A DNA stretch of 61,814 bases from Natronolimnohabitans innermongolicus JCM 12255 (GTDB lineage Archaea > Halobacteriota > Halobacteria > Halobacteriales > Natrialbaceae). How positions within the stretch are numbered: the first letter of the stretch is position 1; every line of letters begins with the position of its first letter. The stretch is from positions 11,377 through 73,190 of the forward strand of contig NZ_AOHZ01000043.1 in NCBI RefSeq assembly GCF_000337215.1. The letters are read 5' to 3'. The notes below the pieces were generated by a model. It did not search any database, had not been told where the DNA came from, and saw only the letters and a program-made list of their open reading frames with translations. Made by a program: the position numbers and the translations under genes. This document shows positions 9,214 to 17,137 of this stretch, in pieces.

Positions 9214-9498
9214 ATGGTGAAAGTGGATTCAAAAGGGCGAGTCGTTCTCCCGCAGGAGGTCCGAGAGCGTCTCGGAATCACACCCGGGACGGAAGTAGAG
9301 ATCCATGAAGAGGGCGGAAAGGCGGTCGTTGAACCTGAAGACAGCCCCGAACAGATTATCGAACGGATGGACCATCTCGTTGCGGAAACGGCTTCAAACC
9401 GCGGGGAGACGACCCCGGTTAACGGAGAAGTCGATCCGATTGCCCAGAAACACCGGGCTGCTGTTCGAAGAGGAGCAAAGAAAGACAGCGATGAGTGA
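9214..9498 (+). CDS. AbrB/MazE-type antitoxin
   Basis: 94 residues. The first 45 form a swapped-hairpin AbrB DNA-binding domain: VDSKGRVVLPQEVRERLGITPGTEVEI, with the typical GR.VLP and LG..PG.E motifs. The remainder is a charged tail that presumably binds and neutralises the toxin. The frame continues upstream to 9100, but the family begins at MVKVDSKGRV and the palindrome at 9195-9211 sits just before it, so ATG 9214 is chosen. Its end overlaps the PIN toxin gene by 8 bp, indicating translational coupling. Confidence 0.9.
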   Translation: MVKVDSKGRVVLPQEVRERLGITPGTEVEIHEEGGKAVVEPEDSPEQIIERMDHLVAETASNRGETTPVNGEVDPIAQKHRAAVRRGAKKDSDE

Positions 9499-9958
9499 CG
9501 CTAGCGGTCCATATCTTTTCGACGTTGGGGTAATTGCTCTCGCACATACGGAAACGCCGGTTCGTGATGCCGCACTCTCCTACGTCCGAGATGCCATTGC
9601 TGGTGAGATCGATGCCGTTGTGCCATATCCTGCGCTATTCGGCGCACATACTGTTCTGACGACGTACTACGGACAGTCAAACACAGATGCGTCCAGGTTG
9701 CTGCAAAATTTCATGGACGCAAAACGCATCCATTGGTACGACAGAATGCCCGACGACGTCGTTCGAGGTGGGTTTTCACGGTCGAGTGAAGCAAATGTTA
9801 ACGGATGGGACGGGTACTACGCTCAGGTAGCAATCGACGAAAGAGTGAACACTGTGTTGACGATCGACGACGACTTCGAACGGTTTGACGAGTTCGACAC
9901 CGAGGTTATTCTCTCACCCGACGAATTTAGCGAACTGAACCGGTTTCTTGGAAACTGA
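9491..9958 (+). CDS. PIN-domain toxin (VapC-like ribonuclease)
   Basis: 155 residues with the PIN fold. The first acidic residue is in the opening strand (YLFDVGVIALAH), then comes a central acidic region. WDGYYAQVAIDERVNTVLTIDDDFERFD is the usual C-terminal half with the metal-binding aspartates. PIN toxins cleave RNA with Mg2+. It overlaps the AbrB gene (ATGAGTGA), making a standard toxin-antitoxin pair. The target RNA is unknown. Confidence 0.88.
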   Translation: MSDASGPYLFDVGVIALAHTETPVRDAALSYVRDAIAGEIDAVVPYPALFGAHTVLTTYYGQSNTDASRLLQNFMDAKRIHWYDRMPDDVVRGGFSRSSEANVNGWDGYYAQVAIDERVNTVLTIDDDFERFDEFDTEVILSPDEFSELNRFLGN

Positions 9959-10087
9959 TCTCGCTCGCCATACTGGATAACGAAACCGAATCACCAACTA
10001 CTGGTAAGCTCCGTTCTTTCTCTCCTGCCAGATCTTACTACTTGGACAGTCGGTGGTCCTGACACAGCTCTCACAAAATCGATACGC

Positions 10088-10104
10088 AATCCCGATCTAG
10101 GCTT
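10088..10104 (+). repeat. degenerate copy of tRNA-Thr 3' end (attR-like)
   Basis: AATCCCGATCTAGGCTT matches the tRNA-Thr 3' terminus at 8920-8936 (AATCCCGGCCTAGGCTT), differing at two neighbouring bases. It marks the far end of the insert that carries the TA pair. Confidence 0.65.
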
Positions 10105-10307
10105 CTTCGATTTTTCGTCTCGAGACGTTTCACCGGTGAGCGACGCCACAGGTCCCGATCACGCGTTCAGTGTCGACGAGAACGCGGCAGCGACTCGAGA
10201 CGATCCCTCGCGCCGACCGATCCGAATGGTGGCAGTAGCGTGGTAGGGATTCAACCGTGACGGACGAAAATCCCGGACGAAGCCAAAGCGGATAGCGAGT
10301 GATCACG

Positions 10308-10994
10308 ATGACTTCCAAGGACACGACTCAGACCGGCCGCGAAGCGATGTCCAGAGCCGACGATCGGACTCGAGAGACGTCGCGTTCGATCCCGTCGACC
10401 GTCGCCGAGTTCGCTCGCGGTGGAACGCTGGCGACGATCGCCGGCGCCGCTTTACTGTTGGATGCGGTTCGAACGGCGCGTCGCGACCGCGCTCGAGCCG
10501 GCTTCGACGCCGTCGCCGGAGCCGCGCTGCTCGCGTTCGGTCGCCGACAGCGGCGGATGGATCCGGACTCGAGTTCGAACGTCCCGCACGGCGAGGTGGA
10601 GACGGCGGGGAGCAAGGACGAAAGCGCCGGGTCGGCGATCGAGTTCGTCGGGACGGACGACGCGTCGAGCGAGGGCGACGTTCGGTTCACAACTGACCGG
10701 GAGGAGAGCACGGCGGCGACCGCACCGCTCGAGGGGACGGACGCGGACGATCCGCGCCGCTCAGACTCGAGTCCGCGGGCGGACGAGGAGTCCGTTACGG
10801 TCGATCTCTCGGAAGCCGCAACGGCCGACGAAACCGGCGAGGCGACGGGACCGGATCCGACGCAGGCGTATCCGGCCAGCGAGGGAACCGATCCCGAACC
10901 GATGGCCGAAGAGGCACCGCCTCGAGGCGACAGTGGAAACGTCGCCGGGGGCACCGACTCGGACGAGGAGTCGTCGACGAAAACCGAAAACTGA
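10308..10994 (+). CDS. haloarchaeal hypothetical protein with acidic disordered tail
   Basis: 228 residues. Residues ~30-80 contain two short hydrophobic helices (TLATIAGAALLLDAVR and GFDAVAGAALLAFGRR), probably membrane-associated. The remaining ~150 residues are low-complexity and rich in D, E, S and T, as in disordered halophilic tails. No enzymatic motif. The ATG at 10308 is preferred to a GTG three codons earlier. Function unknown. Confidence 0.6.
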   Translation: MTSKDTTQTGREAMSRADDRTRETSRSIPSTVAEFARGGTLATIAGAALLLDAVRTARRDRARAGFDAVAGAALLAFGRRQRRMDPDSSSNVPHGEVETAGSKDESAGSAIEFVGTDDASSEGDVRFTTDREESTAATAPLEGTDADDPRRSDSSPRADEESVTVDLSEAATADETGEATGPDPTQAYPASEGTDPEPMAEEAPPRGDSGNVAGGTDSDEESSTKTEN

Positions 10995-11043
10995 CCGAAC
11001 TGCGAGAACTGCGAGGCGACAGCACTGGCGGCCCGCGGAGGGG

Positions 11044-11691
11044 TTACGGCCCGTCGAGGTCCGAGCGCGCGAGTTCGGGTCGCCACCGAGAACTGTCCCG
11101 TTCGTTCCGTGCCAGTAACCCCACGCGGGGTTCGCCGTCCACCCGCCGCTCGGTGTAGTGGATGACCGTCAGTTCCGAACACGCCGCCAGCAGTTCGTTC
11201 GGCTCGAGTCGAAACCGATCGGCCGGGACGGATTCGTCGGCCGGCGACTCGAGGTAGTGTTCGACCCAGAGACAGCCGCCGGGAGCGAGCGCGTCGATCA
11301 GCGCCGACAGACAGTTTCGAGCGTCGAAGAAACTCACCGTCACGAGGTCGTACTGCCGTTCGGGAACGCAGTACCTGTCGGCGTCGGCGAGGATCCAGTT
11401 GCAGGTGCCAGTGTCGGTGTCGGCGTTGATATCGGTGCCGGGAGCGCCCGCAGCTCGATCGGCCGTCGACTGCACGCGATTGCGTTCGCGCGCTCGAGCG
11501 CGCTCGAGTTGGGCCCGCGAAATGTCGACGGCGTCGACGGTCCAGCCCCGGGCGGCCAGCGCGAGGGCGTTTCGGCCGGTGCCGGTCGCGACGTCGAGGG
11601 CGCGGCCGGGCGGGCACTCGTCGACGAGCGTCTGCAAAACCGGGGCGAGGCCGTCCGCCAGACCTCGAACTCGAGGGGAGTCGCCAGTCAT
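11044..11691 (-). CDS. class I SAM methyltransferase (TehB-like)
   Basis: 215 residues. Motif I is ALDVATGTGRNALALAARGWTVDAVDIS, and the acidic end of strand 2 (VDIS) is present. The post-motif is YDLVTVSFFDARN, with LAPGGCLWVEHYL after it. The spacing resembles TehB/tellurite-type small methyltransferases. The middle contains an Asp/Thr-rich insertion (around residues 85-100) that looks lineage-specific. Substrate unknown. Confidence 0.85.
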   Translation of the reverse strand: MTGDSPRVRGLADGLAPVLQTLVDECPPGRALDVATGTGRNALALAARGWTVDAVDISRAQLERARARERNRVQSTADRAAGAPGTDINADTDTGTCNWILADADRYCVPERQYDLVTVSFFDARNCLSALIDALAPGGCLWVEHYLESPADESVPADRFRLEPNELLAACSELTVIHYTERRVDGEPRVGLLARNERDSSRWRPELARSDLDGP

Positions 11692-11747
11692 CGCGTACCG
11701 GTTCGTTCGGGGACCAGTCGCTTAGTCCCCCAGCCTGGCCCGCTACC

Positions 11748-12041
11748 TCAGGTCACGTACAGCGAGTACGCGATGATGATGAAGCCGACGAGCATGAGGA
11801 CGCTCTCGAGTAGAACACCCATCATCAACGAGACGTTTAGCAGTTCGTAGAGCAGACCGGCGAGGACGAGTCCGAGCGTGACGAGGCCGAAGCCGAGCGC
11901 GAGCAACCCGAGCGCGCGCTGGCGCGTCCGCCGGTAGGCCTTGAACGCGAAGTACGTGATGAGGCTGCCCACGAGCAGGATGAGCGTCTTGACGACGGCG
12001 AGTGCAATCGCGATCGAGGCCCCTGCGTCGTGGAAAGTCAT
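11748..12041 (-). CDS. small three-TM membrane protein (DUF7521-like)
   Basis: 97 residues with three hydrophobic helices (about 10-30, 45-65, 70-95) separated by a basic loop, AYRRTRQRALG. This is the pattern of a haloarchaeal small membrane family (DUF7521 by memory, not verified) that often sits next to winged-helix regulators; no such regulator is adjacent here. ATG at 12041 chosen because the extension upstream lacks a hydrophobic or conserved pattern. Confidence 0.7.
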   Translation of the reverse strand: MTFHDAGASIAIALAVVKTLILLVGSLITYFAFKAYRRTRQRALGLLALGFGLVTLGLVLAGLLYELLNVSLMMGVLLESVLMLVGFIIIAYSLYVT

Positions 12042-12215
12042 GCTGGTTCGTACATCGAAATTACGAACAGCAGTCAAGTAGCTTGCGTTCACGACGAAAT
12101 CGGCCACCAAGGGCGAATTACCACCACGCCGAAAACCCGCACTGAATCGGTGGAACCGGTAGTGTCTGGGGATTTGGCCAGTAGATTTACTGAACCGACG
12201 TTCGGTTTCAGCGGT

Positions 12216-12779
12216 ATGGCAACTCGAGGCGAGTCAACGGGTGTACTGGACGCAATCGATCCCGTACGAGGAGCGCTTTACGGCGGCGTTGCATTCGTAG
12301 CCGGATACGTGCTGACGTTCGTTCTCTTACTGGTCGATTCGGCGATCGAACTCGAGGGGGAGGACTACCTGCTCGAGACGGTCGGAATGGTCTTTTATAA
12401 CGCACAGTTCGTGGATACGGAGCTCTCGGACGGGAGTACGACGGAAACCATCACGATGCTCTCGGAGATGGGGCCGGATTTCCCCGAACTCGCGTATACG
12501 CTCGTCCCGGTTTGCCTGCTCGTCGGCGCCGGCTACCTCGTCGCCCGAGGCGCGAGCGACAACGAGACGACCGCCGAAGACGGGCTGAAAGTCGGCGCCT
12601 CGGTCGTCGTCGGATATCTCCCGCTCGTCCTCGTCGGCACCACGCTGTTCGAGGTGAGCGAGGACGTGTTCGACGCCACGTTCACGGCCGGACCGGCCAC
12701 CGGAAGCGCCGTGCTTCTTGCCGGTCTCGCGTTCCCGATCGTGCTGGGAGCGATCGGCGGCTACCTGAGCCAGCGCTAA
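12216..12779 (+). CDS. haloarchaeal membrane protein
   Basis: 187 residues with four to five predicted membrane segments: about 20-42, 95-112, 125-145 and 160-182. A hydrophilic, presumably external loop at ~45-90 contains VFYNAQFVDTELSDG. This layout occurs in conserved haloarchaeal transporter-like proteins of unknown function. The start at ATG 12216 follows an AT-rich stretch that could hold the promoter. Confidence 0.7.
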   Translation: MATRGESTGVLDAIDPVRGALYGGVAFVAGYVLTFVLLLVDSAIELEGEDYLLETVGMVFYNAQFVDTELSDGSTTETITMLSEMGPDFPELAYTLVPVCLLVGAGYLVARGASDNETTAEDGLKVGASVVVGYLPLVLVGTTLFEVSEDVFDATFTAGPATGSAVLLAGLAFPIVLGAIGGYLSQR

Positions 12780-12841
12780 CCGATCGCATCGCGATCGAAC
12801 CGAACGGACGCTTTTTCCGCGGCCACGTCGAACCGACGCCA

Positions 12842-13072
12842 ATGACGCGACTGGTCGAACTCGAGGAGAGGGGGCCGCGAAAACTGGACCCGTCGGATAT
12901 CGACGACGAGAAAGGCGACGTGGCCGTCTGTCAGTGCGGGCTCTCCGAGTCGTTTCCGTTCTGTGACGGCAGTCACCGACGGACTCGAGACGAAGACGCG
13001 GAGACCACCTACGTGTACGAAGACGGCGAACGGCGGGTGGTCGATCAGGTGGAGACTCGCGACGAGGAGTGA
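12842..13072 (+). CDS. CDGSH-type iron-sulfur protein
   Basis: 76 residues. The motif CQCGLSESFPFCDGSH gives the three cysteines and one histidine that ligate a [2Fe-2S] cluster in CDGSH (mitoNEET-like) proteins. The single motif and small size match archaeal members. Proposed roles are electron transfer or cluster storage; the partner is unknown. It is convergent with the Cu-ATPase gene downstream, about 40 bp apart. Confidence 0.9.
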   Translation: MTRLVELEERGPRKLDPSDIDDEKGDVAVCQCGLSESFPFCDGSHRRTRDEDAETTYVYEDGERRVVDQVETRDEE

Positions 13073-13112
13073 GGCGGGCGTCGTGTCTCGGGGCCGGGTT
13101 CAGCGACCGAAT

Positions 13113-15653
13113 TCAGAGCGACCGCGAGGAGTTGACCACGACGAGGAAGCTACTGGCCGCCATCGCGACGGCCGCGAACAGCGGATTCAACAGCCCGGTG
13201 ATCGCCAGCGGGATCGCGACCGCGTTGTAGACGAACGCCCAGCCGAGATTCTGGCGGATCCGCCGGTGAGTCGCGGTCGCGACGTCGAACGTCTCGGCGA
13301 CCGACTCGAGGTCGTCGCCGACGATCACGGCGTCGGCGGCGTCGGTCGCAAGTTCGGTGCCGCTTCCGAGTGCGACGCCGACGTCGGCGGCGGCGAGCGC
13401 CGGCGCGTCGTTGCTCCCGTCGCCGACCATCGCGACGGTGCCGCGAGCGCGGAGCCGACGAACGGTCTCGGCTTTCGCCTCTGGCGGGACGCCCGCGAAG
13501 ACCTCGCTGACACCGTCGACGGCGCGGAAGCGATCCGCCGCCGCTCCCTCGTCGCCGGTCAGGACGACGACCTCGCGGCCGTCGGCGAGCGACGCGACGG
13601 CGTCGTGCCACCCCTCGCGGGGAGCGTCGCCGACGACGATCACGCCCCTGGCGCGGCCGCCCCAGCCGACGACGACCGGGACGTCGCCGGCGTCGCGAAC
13701 GCGCTCGATTCGTGACTCGAGCACCGGCGGAATCGCACAGCCCTGTTCACGACACAGTTCGGGATGGCCGACGACGACGCGCTGACCGTCGACGACGCCG
13801 CTGACGCCCCGGACGTGGCGCTCGAAGCTGTCGGTGTCAGCGGTGACGGGGAGTTCGAATCCGTCGGTGCGATCGCGGTCCTCGTCGTCATCGCCGTCGA
13901 TGTGTTCGCGGTCGCCGTCGGCCGACGCCGACCCGGCGGCCGCATCGACGATCGCGGCACCGATCGGGTGCTCGGAGAGCGATTCGACGGCCGCGGCGCG
14001 CTCGAGGAGTCGCCGCTCGTCGTCCGCGTCCGTTTCGGAGTCGTCGGAGAGGTGGATCGCTTCGACCGACATGGTCCCCTCGGTCAGCGTCCCCGTCTTG
14101 TCGAGGACGACGATATCGACGTCCGGCGCGTCCTCGAAGATCGTCTCCGCGGCGACGACGATGCCGCGTTTGGCCGCGCTCTGGACGCCCGAGGCGATCG
14201 CCAGCGGCGTCGCCAGGCCGAGCGCGCAGGGACAGGAGACGATCACGACGGTTAGCCCGACCAGAAACGCCGACGAGAGGCTCGAGCCCGTCGCGATCAT
14301 GATCGCGGTTACGGCCGCGGCGAGTACGACGACCAGCGGGACGAAGACCGTCGCAAGCTTGTCGGCGAGGCGCTGGACGCCCGGACGAGCGCTCTGGATC
14401 GACCAGAGGAGGGAGACGAGCCGGTCGTGCGTGCTTTCGGCGTCCTCGCCGACGGTGACGACCAGCGGGGCGTCGGTGACGACGGTGCCACCTCGGACGG
14501 GATCGTCCGGTCCTTTCTGGACAGGCAGGGATTCCCCGGTGATCAGCGATTCGTCGACGGCCGCCCGGCCGTCGCTGACCGTCCCATCGAGCGGCACGCG
14601 CTCGCCCGGACGAACGAGCAACTCGTCGCCCGGGTCGACCGACTCGAGGGGGACCGTCTCGCCGCCGTTTGCGAGGCGCGCCTCGTCGACCTGCGACTCC
14701 GTGAGATCGGAGAGCAGGCCGGCGGCGCGACGCTTGATCAGCCCCTCGTAGTACGTCCCCGCCGTGACCGCGAGGATGATCGCAACCGACACGTCGAAGT
14801 AGAGGTCCGTCCGGCCGAGGACCATCGCGAGCGTACTGTAGGCGTACGCGCCGAGCGCGGCGAGCGAGACGAGTAGATCCATGTTCGGCATCCCCGCTCT
14901 GAGGCTGACGAACGCGCCCCGCAGGATGGGCCACCCGGTGTAAAAAAGAACGAACGACGTCATCAGCCAGATGTTGACGGCCAGATAGTAGCCGTCGTAG
15001 CTACCGAAATCCGCGAGCGGCTCGTAGCCGAAGTACGTCGGGTACAGAAAGACCGCGTACCACACCATCACCATCATCCCGAACAGGCCGCCACCGATCA
15101 GAAACTTCACGAGCGCGTTGTCGCGGTGGTCCTCGCCGCGACCGGTATCCCGGTCGCGGGCCTGGTATCCGTAGCCCGAGACGATGTCGGGGAGTTCGTC
15201 GTCGTCGACCATCTCCGGATCGTAGGCCACTCGAAGCGTATCGGTCGCGTAGCTCGCTTCCGCGCCGTAGACGCCGTCGGTGGCCGTCGCTCGCGTCTCG
15301 AGGAACGCCTCGCAAGTCGCACAGTGCATTCCGTCGACGGCGAGAAACGCGTCGTCGCCGTCGTGGTCGTCGAGCGTCGACGACTCGCGCTCGTCGGTCA
15401 GCCGATCCCTGACGGCGTCGGTGTCCGCGTCGTCGACGTCCTCGAGGGCTCGAGACACTTGCAAACAGCCGAGACAGCAGAACGTCCCGTCGGTATCCGG
15501 ATCGGTGACGGGATCGGCCGGCGTCGGCAGCGAACAGAGGGTACACTCGTCGGCAGCTGACGCGTTTTCGGTCCCGCTCCCGAGCCCAGTTTCGCTCGGA
15601 CGGTCGGAACCGGTTGATACGCCGGAGTCAGAAGGAGGTGGAAATCCGCTCAT
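13113..15653 (-). CDS. copper-transporting P1B-type ATPase (CcoI/FixI-like)
   Basis: 846 residues. N-terminal CTLCSLP and FCCLGC form the extra cysteine cluster seen in CcoI/FixI-type pumps. An HMA domain with GMHCATCEAF (~115) follows, then eight TM helices with CPC in VSCPCALGLATPLA, the phosphorylation site DKTGT, the HP motif (SLSEHPIGAAI) and the GDGSNDAPAL hinge. An acidic insert (~585-605) interrupts the nucleotide domain. FixI-type ATPases export Cu(I) for oxidase metallation, which suits the cytochrome oxidase operon on the opposite strand. Its ATG overlaps the stop of the preceding small gene (ATGA). Confidence 0.93.
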   Translation of the reverse strand: MSGFPPPSDSGVSTGSDRPSETGLGSGTENASAADECTLCSLPTPADPVTDPDTDGTFCCLGCLQVSRALEDVDDADTDAVRDRLTDERESSTLDDHDGDDAFLAVDGMHCATCEAFLETRATATDGVYGAEASYATDTLRVAYDPEMVDDDELPDIVSGYGYQARDRDTGRGEDHRDNALVKFLIGGGLFGMMVMVWYAVFLYPTYFGYEPLADFGSYDGYYLAVNIWLMTSFVLFYTGWPILRGAFVSLRAGMPNMDLLVSLAALGAYAYSTLAMVLGRTDLYFDVSVAIILAVTAGTYYEGLIKRRAAGLLSDLTESQVDEARLANGGETVPLESVDPGDELLVRPGERVPLDGTVSDGRAAVDESLITGESLPVQKGPDDPVRGGTVVTDAPLVVTVGEDAESTHDRLVSLLWSIQSARPGVQRLADKLATVFVPLVVVLAAAVTAIMIATGSSLSSAFLVGLTVVIVSCPCALGLATPLAIASGVQSAAKRGIVVAAETIFEDAPDVDIVVLDKTGTLTEGTMSVEAIHLSDDSETDADDERRLLERAAAVESLSEHPIGAAIVDAAAGSASADGDREHIDGDDDEDRDRTDGFELPVTADTDSFERHVRGVSGVVDGQRVVVGHPELCREQGCAIPPVLESRIERVRDAGDVPVVVGWGGRARGVIVVGDAPREGWHDAVASLADGREVVVLTGDEGAAADRFRAVDGVSEVFAGVPPEAKAETVRRLRARGTVAMVGDGSNDAPALAAADVGVALGSGTELATDAADAVIVGDDLESVAETFDVATATHRRIRQNLGWAFVYNAVAIPLAITGLLNPLFAAVAMAASSFLVVVNSSRSL

Positions 15654-15832
15654 GTGTTCGAGTCACGATCGTGGTCGTGGTGTGGCTGCGCCTGGTCGCT
15701 CGAACCCCCCGAGGGACTGTCCGAGCCGGTGTCGAGGCGCTCTGTGCGGGGTTCCGTTTCAGATCGGCCAGCGGTGGGTACCCTGAATTCGTCGTGGCGG
15801 TCGGTGCCGTCGTCAGTGGTGCCGTTCGTCAC
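15650..15832 (-). CDS. small hydrophilic protein with His/Asp tail, coupled to Cu-ATPase
   Basis: A 60-residue ORF read from a GTG at 15832. Its GTG overlaps the stop of the upstream membrane-protein gene (GTGA) and its own TGA overlaps the Cu-ATPase ATG (ATGA). This double coupling is the main evidence that it is translated. The C-terminus QPHHDHDRDSNT is rich in potential metal ligands. No homologue recognised; a copper-handling role is inference from position and composition. Confidence 0.6.
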   Translation of the reverse strand: MTNGTTDDGTDRHDEFRVPTAGRSETEPRTERLDTGSDSPSGGSSDQAQPHHDHDRDSNT

Positions 15833-16041
15833 GACGTTTCGTGGCCGCGATCGTGTTCGTGGTCGCGGGCGTTCGCTATCGGTCCGAACGCAACGTAGAG
15901 ACTGGCGAGGATGATGAAAACGTTGATTGCGGAGACGACGCCGGCCGACAGCGAACTCCCGAGTCCGTACCACGTCACCGGCAGCAACGCGAACAAGCCG
16001 ACGATGAGCGCGTGCCGTGGCGAGAGGTCCTCCAGTTCCAT
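15829..16041 (-). CDS. small two-TM membrane protein, oxidase-associated
   Basis: 70 residues starting MELEDLSPRHALIVGLFALLPVTWYGLG, with a second hydrophobic helix AINVFIILASLYVAFG and a short His-rich tail (DHEHDRGHE). It resembles small haloarchaeal proteins annotated as cytochrome-ba3 oxidase subunits. A TATA-like GTTATAG on the minus strand lies about 26 bases before the ATG at 16041, so the mRNA is probably leaderless. First gene of a three-gene overlapping operon ending with the Cu-ATPase. Confidence 0.7.
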   Translation of the reverse strand: MELEDLSPRHALIVGLFALLPVTWYGLGSSLSAGVVSAINVFIILASLYVAFGPIANARDHEHDRGHETS

Positions 16042-16083
16042 ACGGGAATGTTGACAGCCGGCCACCTATAACTATCTCCATCG

Positions 16084-16127
16084 TTCCTACGAGGTAGGAA
16101 TCTGTTACCCCCACTAAGCAGGGGGTA
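16084..16127. promoter_or_regulatory. two adjacent palindromes in the divergent oxidase/Cu-ATPase promoter
   Basis: TTCCTACGAGGTAGGAA (16084-16100) has 7-bp perfect arms. Five bases later TACCCCC (16106-16112) and GGGGGTA (16121-16127) form a second inverted repeat with an 8-base centre. Both lie between the divergent starts at 16041 and 16143. They are candidate operators coordinating copper supply with oxidase synthesis; the regulator is not in the window as far as I can tell. Confidence 0.5.
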
Positions 16128-16142
16128 TCCTAAGGGGCCCAC

Positions 16143-16337
16143 ATGGGTCAGGCGACAGATACGGTGGAACGAACAGAGATCGGTCACGACGAATTCGACC
16201 CAATCGGAACGCTCGCGTTGATCATGGTGTACTTCGCAATCCTGGTCGCGCTGTGGCTATTCATGTACTTCGTCGAATTCCTCGGTAACGATCCGACCGT
16301 GACTGGAGCGGTCGTCCCGGTGGTGGGACTCATATGA
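16143..16337 (+). CDS. small oxidase subunit, CbaD/subunit IIa-like
   Basis: 64 residues with a single long hydrophobic helix (GTLALIMVYFAILVALWLFMYFVEFLG), matching in size and position the small single-TM subunits of ba3/cba3 oxidases that precede subunit II. Its stop overlaps the subunit II start (ATATGA), so expression is coupled. In ba3 oxidases such a helix substitutes for the first helix missing from subunit II. Confidence 0.72.
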   Translation: MGQATDTVERTEIGHDEFDPIGTLALIMVYFAILVALWLFMYFVEFLGNDPTVTGAVVPVVGLI

Positions 16338-17137
16338 ACATACACACGTACGAGAAGCTGTGGTTAATCGCGGCGATGGTGTTGATCGTCGGCTTCATCG
16401 CGACGATCACGTACGGCTCGGTCGCACTGGGCATCACGATGGTCGGCGATCAGGAAGACACCATCGAGCCCCGCGAACTCAGCGAGGACGATCGCTTCGG
16501 CGAGCCACGCGTCGAGCAGGTCGGCGAGAACGAGTACGAAGCGTACGTCGTCGCTCGGACGTTCATGTTCCAGCCCGATCCCATCGAAATTCCCGAAAAC
16601 AGCGAGGTCACGTTTTACGTGACCGCTCGAGACGTGATACACAGCTTCAGCGTCGCTGGAACGAACATCAACACGATGGCGATCCCCGGCGAGATCGCAA
16701 CGATGACCGCCGAGTTCGACGAACCCGGCGAGTACGGCATCGTCTGTAACGAGTACTGCGGCTCCGGCCACCACAACATGGAAGGCGAACTCCACGTGCT
16801 TCCCGAAGACGAGTTCGATCTCACCGAACTCTCCGTCGAAGCCGACGACGAGGTCGCACTCGAGGACGACGACGAGGTTACCCTCGAGATCGCCGTCGAA
16901 AACGGCCAACTCGAGGACCTCGAGACGACGATCGAGGCCGAGATCGGCGACGAGACGTTCACGGAGGACGTTACGGTCGAGGGTGACAGCACCTACGAGA
17001 CGACGGTCAGCGTCGACGCCGCCGACCTCGGCGAGGGCGACCACGACTGGTCGGTCACCGTCGACGACTACGAGGAAAGCGGTACCGTGACCGTCGTCGA
17101 CCAACTCGAAGACGACGGAGGTGACGACGATGAGTGA
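16334..17137 (+). CDS. cbaB: cytochrome c oxidase subunit II (ba3-type) with C-terminal Ig-like extension
   Basis: 267 residues. One N-terminal membrane helix (12-36) precedes the CuA cupredoxin domain, with its ligands in DVIHSF (~102) and CNEYCGSGHHNM (~137-148). After the cupredoxin domain, residues ~168-262 form an acidic beta-rich domain (DEVTLEIAVENGQLEDLETT.. to ..SGTVTVVD) like CARDB/Ig-like surface modules. Short ba3-type subunit II proteins normally end near residue 165, so this is an extension. The end overlaps the subunit I start by 8 bp. Confidence 0.9.
   Translation: MNIHTYEKLWLIAAMVLIVGFIATITYGSVALGITMVGDQEDTIEPRELSEDDRFGEPRVEQVGENEYEAYVVARTFMFQPDPIEIPENSEVTFYVTARDVIHSFSVAGTNINTMAIPGEIATMTAEFDEPGEYGIVCNEYCGSGHHNMEGELHVLPEDEFDLTELSVEADDEVALEDDDEVTLEIAVENGQLEDLETTIEAEIGDETFTEDVTVEGDSTYETTVSVDAADLGEGDHDWSVTVDDYEESGTVTVVDQLEDDGGDDDE

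Larger units (their letters stand above)
8936..10104 (+). mobile_element. putative tRNA-Thr-integrated mini-island carrying a toxin-antitoxin pair
   Basis: The segment starts at the 3' end of tRNA-Thr and ends at a 17-bp copy of that end (10088-10104, 15/17 identical). Between them lie only the AbrB and PIN genes and AT-richer non-coding DNA. No integrase or other mobility gene remains. The layout fits an integrated element reduced to its stability module, with the tRNA 3' end as attL and the copy as attR. The non-coding parts are 8936-9194 and 9959-10087; I see no further gene in them. Confidence 0.6.

Noticed and set aside
8936-10104. Integrase gene in the tRNA-Thr insert
   Set aside because: No frame in the insert shows tyrosine or serine recombinase motifs; only AbrB and PIN genes are present.
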